A stretch of 7,538 bases of DNA from CAZGUH01 sp964529005 (GTDB taxonomy: Bacteria > Actinomycetota > Acidimicrobiia > Acidimicrobiales > Ilumatobacteraceae): assembly GCA_964529005.1 (NCBI GenBank), contig CAZGUH010000084.1, forward strand, positions 1 through 7,538. The letters are read 5' to 3'. The notes under the pieces are model-generated. The model did no database searches and had not been told where the DNA came from. It saw only the letters and a list, made by a program, of their open reading frames with translations. The translations under genes were made by a program, and so were the position numbers. Below are positions 6,070-7,538 of this stretch, in pieces. Positions within the stretch are counted from its first letter, which is position 1, and each line of letters starts with the position of its first letter.

Positions 6070-6360
6070 ATGGAAGGCGATGACGCGCAGGGCGACGAGC
6101 AGTCCGAGCCGGCGGCCCCCCGCACGACCCGCCGCGGCGGCGCGATCCTCAGCGCGGCGATGCTCGGGCTCGACATCGCCCTCGGCCGCAAGCCGCGGGA
6201 GGAGATCCCCGTGGTGGTCGACGCGAACGGCGACCCGGTCGACATCGACGGTGACGGCATCACGGTGCCGATCGATGACGCGGCCAGCGCGGTCGCACCG
6301 CCGCTGCCCCGCCGCGCTCCCACCATGCCGACGGGCCGGCGGCGGCGTCGCCAGCGCTGA
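6070..6360 (+). CDS. Small protein of unknown function (96 residues), acidic start and arginine-rich tail
   Basis: I do not recognise this family. The ATG at 6070 is chosen because it follows a TAGGTT box by 7 bases and because the frame upstream only overlaps nei on the other strand. The N-terminus is acidic (MEGDDAQGDEQSEP). A short hydrophobic stretch follows (AILSAAMLGLDIAL, 25-38), too short and polar for a sure membrane segment. Next come KPREEIPVVVDANGDPVDID (41-60), GDGITVPIDD (61-70), a proline/alanine-rich linker and a basic end with five consecutive arginines. D58-x-D60-x-D62-G resembles the first half of an EF-hand calcium loop, but there is no flanking helix pair, so calcium binding is not claimed. 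The hydrophobic-to-acidic core looks like ordered, conserved sequence rather than an accidental frame. It is divergent from nei, with 61 bases between the starts; a link to DNA repair is only a guess. The gene is likely real; its function is unknown. Confidence 0.7.
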   Translation: MEGDDAQGDEQSEPAAPRTTRRGGAILSAAMLGLDIALGRKPREEIPVVVDANGDPVDIDGDGITVPIDDAASAVAPPLPRRAPTMPTGRRRRRQR

Positions 6361-6407
6361 GCCGCGCAGGGGGCGGCCTCGCTCGGCATCCCCGGACGCC
6401 ACTGTCT

Positions 6408-6433
6408 GTGACGGCATCGATTCACTCCGTCAC
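6408..6433. repeat. Perfect 7-bp dyad upstream of the SDR gene (operator or hairpin candidate)
   Basis: GTGACGG at 6408-6414 is mirrored by CCGTCAC at 6427-6433 around a 12-base, relatively AT-rich centre. It lies 47 bases after the preceding gene and about 120 bases before the SDR start. The geometry suits a dimeric repressor such as a TetR or MarR protein; a weak terminator for the upstream gene is the alternative. No bases beyond the seven pairs continue the symmetry. Confidence 0.35.
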
Positions 6434-6497
6434 GATCCATGGTGCTCCGGCCAAGTTGCAGGGGCGCTCCCACTGCGCCTGCGGGTCGACGCGTTCC

Positions 6498-6503
6498 TAC
6501 GAT
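6498..6503 (+). promoter_or_regulatory. Possible -10 box for the SDR gene
   Basis: TACGAT fits TANNNT and would start a transcript with a leader of roughly 40 bases that contains the strong ribosome-binding site. It is the best candidate I see in the 191-base gap, but no -35 box supports it. Confidence 0.25.
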
Positions 6504-6540
6504 CGCCGCGCACGACAGCTCGCGGGGTCGTGGTCAACGA

Positions 6541-6546
6541 AAGGAG
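6541..6546 (+). promoter_or_regulatory. Ribosome-binding site that fixes the SDR start
   Basis: AAGGAG, preceded by another A, ends 5 bases before the GTG at 6552. It is the only strong Shine-Dalgarno sequence in the window. It decides for GTG 6552 over the GTG at 6408 that opens the longest frame. Confidence 0.85.
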
Positions 6547-6551
6547 ATCCT

Positions 6552-7373
6552 GTGCAACCGATCAGTCCCTCCGTCGACGCGGGAGCACACGTCACCACCG
6601 AGCTGGAACGCCTCTTCGGCTTGCGGGGCAAGGTCGCGCTGGTGACCGGCGGCGGCCAAGGCGTCGGGCGGATGATCGCTGCCGGCCTCCTCAGCGCCGG
6701 TGCTGACGTCTACATCGCGTCGCGCAAACTCGACGTGTGCCAGGCCACCGCGGATGACCTCTCGCGTCTCGGGCGTTGCGTCGCGCTCCAGGCCGACCTG
6801 TCGACGGAAGCGGGGTGCGTCGAGCTCGCTGCCGCGATCCGCGAGCGCGAGGCCGCTCTGCACATCCTCGTCAACAACTCCGGCGCGACGTGGGGCGCCC
6901 CGTTGGAGCAGTTCCCGGATCGCGCGTGGGACCGGTCGCTCGACTTGAACGTCCGAGCGGTGTTCAACCTCACGCGGGCGCTGATGCCCGAGCTGCGCGC
7001 CGCGGCGACGAGCGACGATCCTGCCCGCGTCGTCAACATCGGCTCGATCGACGGCCTGCACGTCCCGACGCTGGAGACCTACGCCTACGCCGCGAGCAAG
7101 GCCGCCGTGCACCATCTGACCCGGATGCTCGCCAAGCGCCTCGCAGCGGACAACATCACCGTGAACGCGATCGCTCCCGGACCGTTCGAGTCGCAGATGA
7201 TGCGCGCCACGCTCGACGCCGTCGGCGACAAGCTCGCCGCGGCGATCCCGCGCAAGCGAATCGGCTGCCCCGACGACCTCTCGGGCGCGGCGATCTTCCT
7301 CGCGTCGCCCGCCGGCTCCTACGTCACCGGTGCGGTGCTTCCGGTCGACGGCGGCATCGCAACGACGCTCTGA
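6552..7373 (+). CDS. Short-chain dehydrogenase/reductase, RhlG-like 3-oxoacyl reductase type
   Basis: This is a cytosolic NAD(P)-dependent oxidoreductase of the classical SDR family, 273 residues, complete. The Rossmann motif is TGGGQGVG at 32-39. Arg58-Lys59 after the second strand (IASRKLDV) favours NADP(H). D82 lies in ADLS, where the adenine ring is contacted. NNSG at 108-111 replaces the usual NNAG. The catalytic set is N133 (DLNVRAVF), S165 (NIGSIDG), Y179 and K183 (YAASK). The C-terminal VTGAVLPVDGG is the usual SDR end. GATWGAPLEQFP, NIGSIDGLHVP and ETYAYAASKAAVHHLTRML closely resemble RhlG-type beta-ketoacyl reductases as I remember them. RhlG was linked to rhamnolipid precursors in Pseudomonas, but here only a 3-oxoacyl or similar carbonyl reductase is inferred. 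GTG 6552 follows a strong AAGGAG. A dyad lies upstream in the 191-base gap, so the gene may have its own regulation. It is convergent with the partial gene at the right edge. Confidence 0.93.
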   Translation: MQPISPSVDAGAHVTTELERLFGLRGKVALVTGGGQGVGRMIAAGLLSAGADVYIASRKLDVCQATADDLSRLGRCVALQADLSTEAGCVELAAAIREREAALHILVNNSGATWGAPLEQFPDRAWDRSLDLNVRAVFNLTRALMPELRAAATSDDPARVVNIGSIDGLHVPTLETYAYAASKAAVHHLTRMLAKRLAADNITVNAIAPGPFESQMMRATLDAVGDKLAAAIPRKRIGCPDDLSGAAIFLASPAGSYVTGAVLPVDGGIATTL

Positions 7374-7382
7374 ATCGAGCGA

Positions 7383-7410
7383 GCGCCGGCGGCCGGCTGG
7401 TCGCCGGCGC
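7383..7410. terminator. GC-rich hairpin between convergent genes, likely bidirectional terminator
   Basis: GCGCCGGCG at 7383-7391 pairs perfectly with CGCCGGCGC at 7402-7410 around a 10-base loop that itself contains the palindrome GCCGGC. It begins 9 bases after the SDR stop and ends 12 bases before the stop of the minus-strand gene. There is no T-tract, as is common for actinobacterial stem-loop terminators. Confidence 0.6.
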
Positions 7411-7422
7411 CGGTCGTGCCGC

Positions 7423-7538
7423 CTACGACGCGGGCGTCGCGATCAGGAGCTGGTCGAGGTAGGTGAGCAGCGAACGCTGATCCTCCGGGCATACGTCTCG
7501 ATGTGCTTCGGCGATCCGTGGGAAGGCCGGGTCGACCC
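7423..7538 (-). CDS. C-terminal end of an unidentified protein (gene continues past the right edge)
   Basis: Only the last 37 codons and a TAG stop (7423-7425 on the complement) are visible. The sequence begins VDPAFPRIAEAHRDVCPEDQ and continues RSLLTYLDQLLIATPAS. It is helical in character, with charged and leucine-rich faces. The DPAF-x-x-IAEAHR...CPEDQRSLL pattern is reminiscent of the C-terminal dimerisation helix of MarR-family regulators, but this is too little to assign a family. The frame is supported by its convergent placement, the hairpin just beyond its stop and natural-looking amino-acid composition. If it is a regulator, the dyad upstream of the SDR gene would be a target to consider. 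Confidence 0.55.
   Translation of the reverse strand, partial: VDPAFPRIAEAHRDVCPEDQRSLLTYLDQLLIATPAS

Noticed and set aside
6220..6261. An EF-hand calcium site in the 96-residue protein
   Set aside because: The DxDxDG start is present, but the loop lacks the helix on each side and a convincing glutamate at position 12, and aspartate-rich turns are common in this kind of protein.
5269..6417. A 382-codon minus-strand frame overlapping nei and the 96-residue gene
   Set aside because: It is a shifted frame of nei with arginine-rich, motif-free translation.
1..7538. A defence island, CRISPR array, toxin-antitoxin pair, mobile element or RNA gene
   Set aside because: No spaced direct repeats, transposase or integrase motifs, terminal inverted repeats, tRNA-like sequence or paired small genes were found. 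The genes are ordinary signalling, transport, repair and metabolic types.

Overview
The window is very GC-rich, with G or C at most third codon positions, several GTG starts and little non-coding space. The gene set (zinc-ribbon/class III cyclase/AAA protein, F420-type PPOX protein, Nei2-like glycosylase, RhlG-like reductase) points to a high-GC actinobacterium. An Acidimicrobiia-like lineage is my guess; nothing here fixes the taxon. No rRNA, tRNA, CRISPR array, insertion sequence or phage gene was seen.

Layout. (1) Positions 1-1193, minus strand: the N-terminal 397 residues of a signalling protein with a zinc ribbon, a class III nucleotide cyclase and the start of an AAA ATPase; it runs off the left edge. 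(2) 1194-1316: divergent promoter region. (3) 1317-4613, plus strand: a two-gene export operon made of a MacB/LolD-type ABC ATPase and an 848-residue permease with two FtsX domains. (4) 4660-5058, plus: a small flavin/F420-binding PPOX protein. (5) 5073-6008, minus: a Nei-family DNA glycosylase/AP lyase, convergent with the PPOX gene across 14 bases. (6) 6070-6360, plus: a 96-residue protein of unknown function, divergent from nei across 61 bases. (7) 6552-7373, plus: an SDR oxidoreductase of the RhlG-like type with a strong ribosome-binding site. (8) 7423-7538, minus: the C-terminal end of an unidentified gene, with a GC-rich hairpin between it and the SDR gene.

How the genes relate. Only the ABC ATPase and its permease clearly work together, as one membrane complex. 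The cyclase gene is divergent from that operon and could share control with it, but this is inference. The other genes look like independent housekeeping or metabolic units.

The most interesting non-coding signal is that several genes at the head of transcripts have a TANNNT-like -10 hexamer 6-8 bases before the start codon and no usable Shine-Dalgarno sequence, as expected for leaderless mRNAs. The same logic, together with the need for an N-terminal proline, moves the nei start to a GTG two codons inside the longest frame. I found no convincing new multi-gene system. The least explained coding items are the 96-residue protein and a roughly 50-residue tail on the Nei protein.
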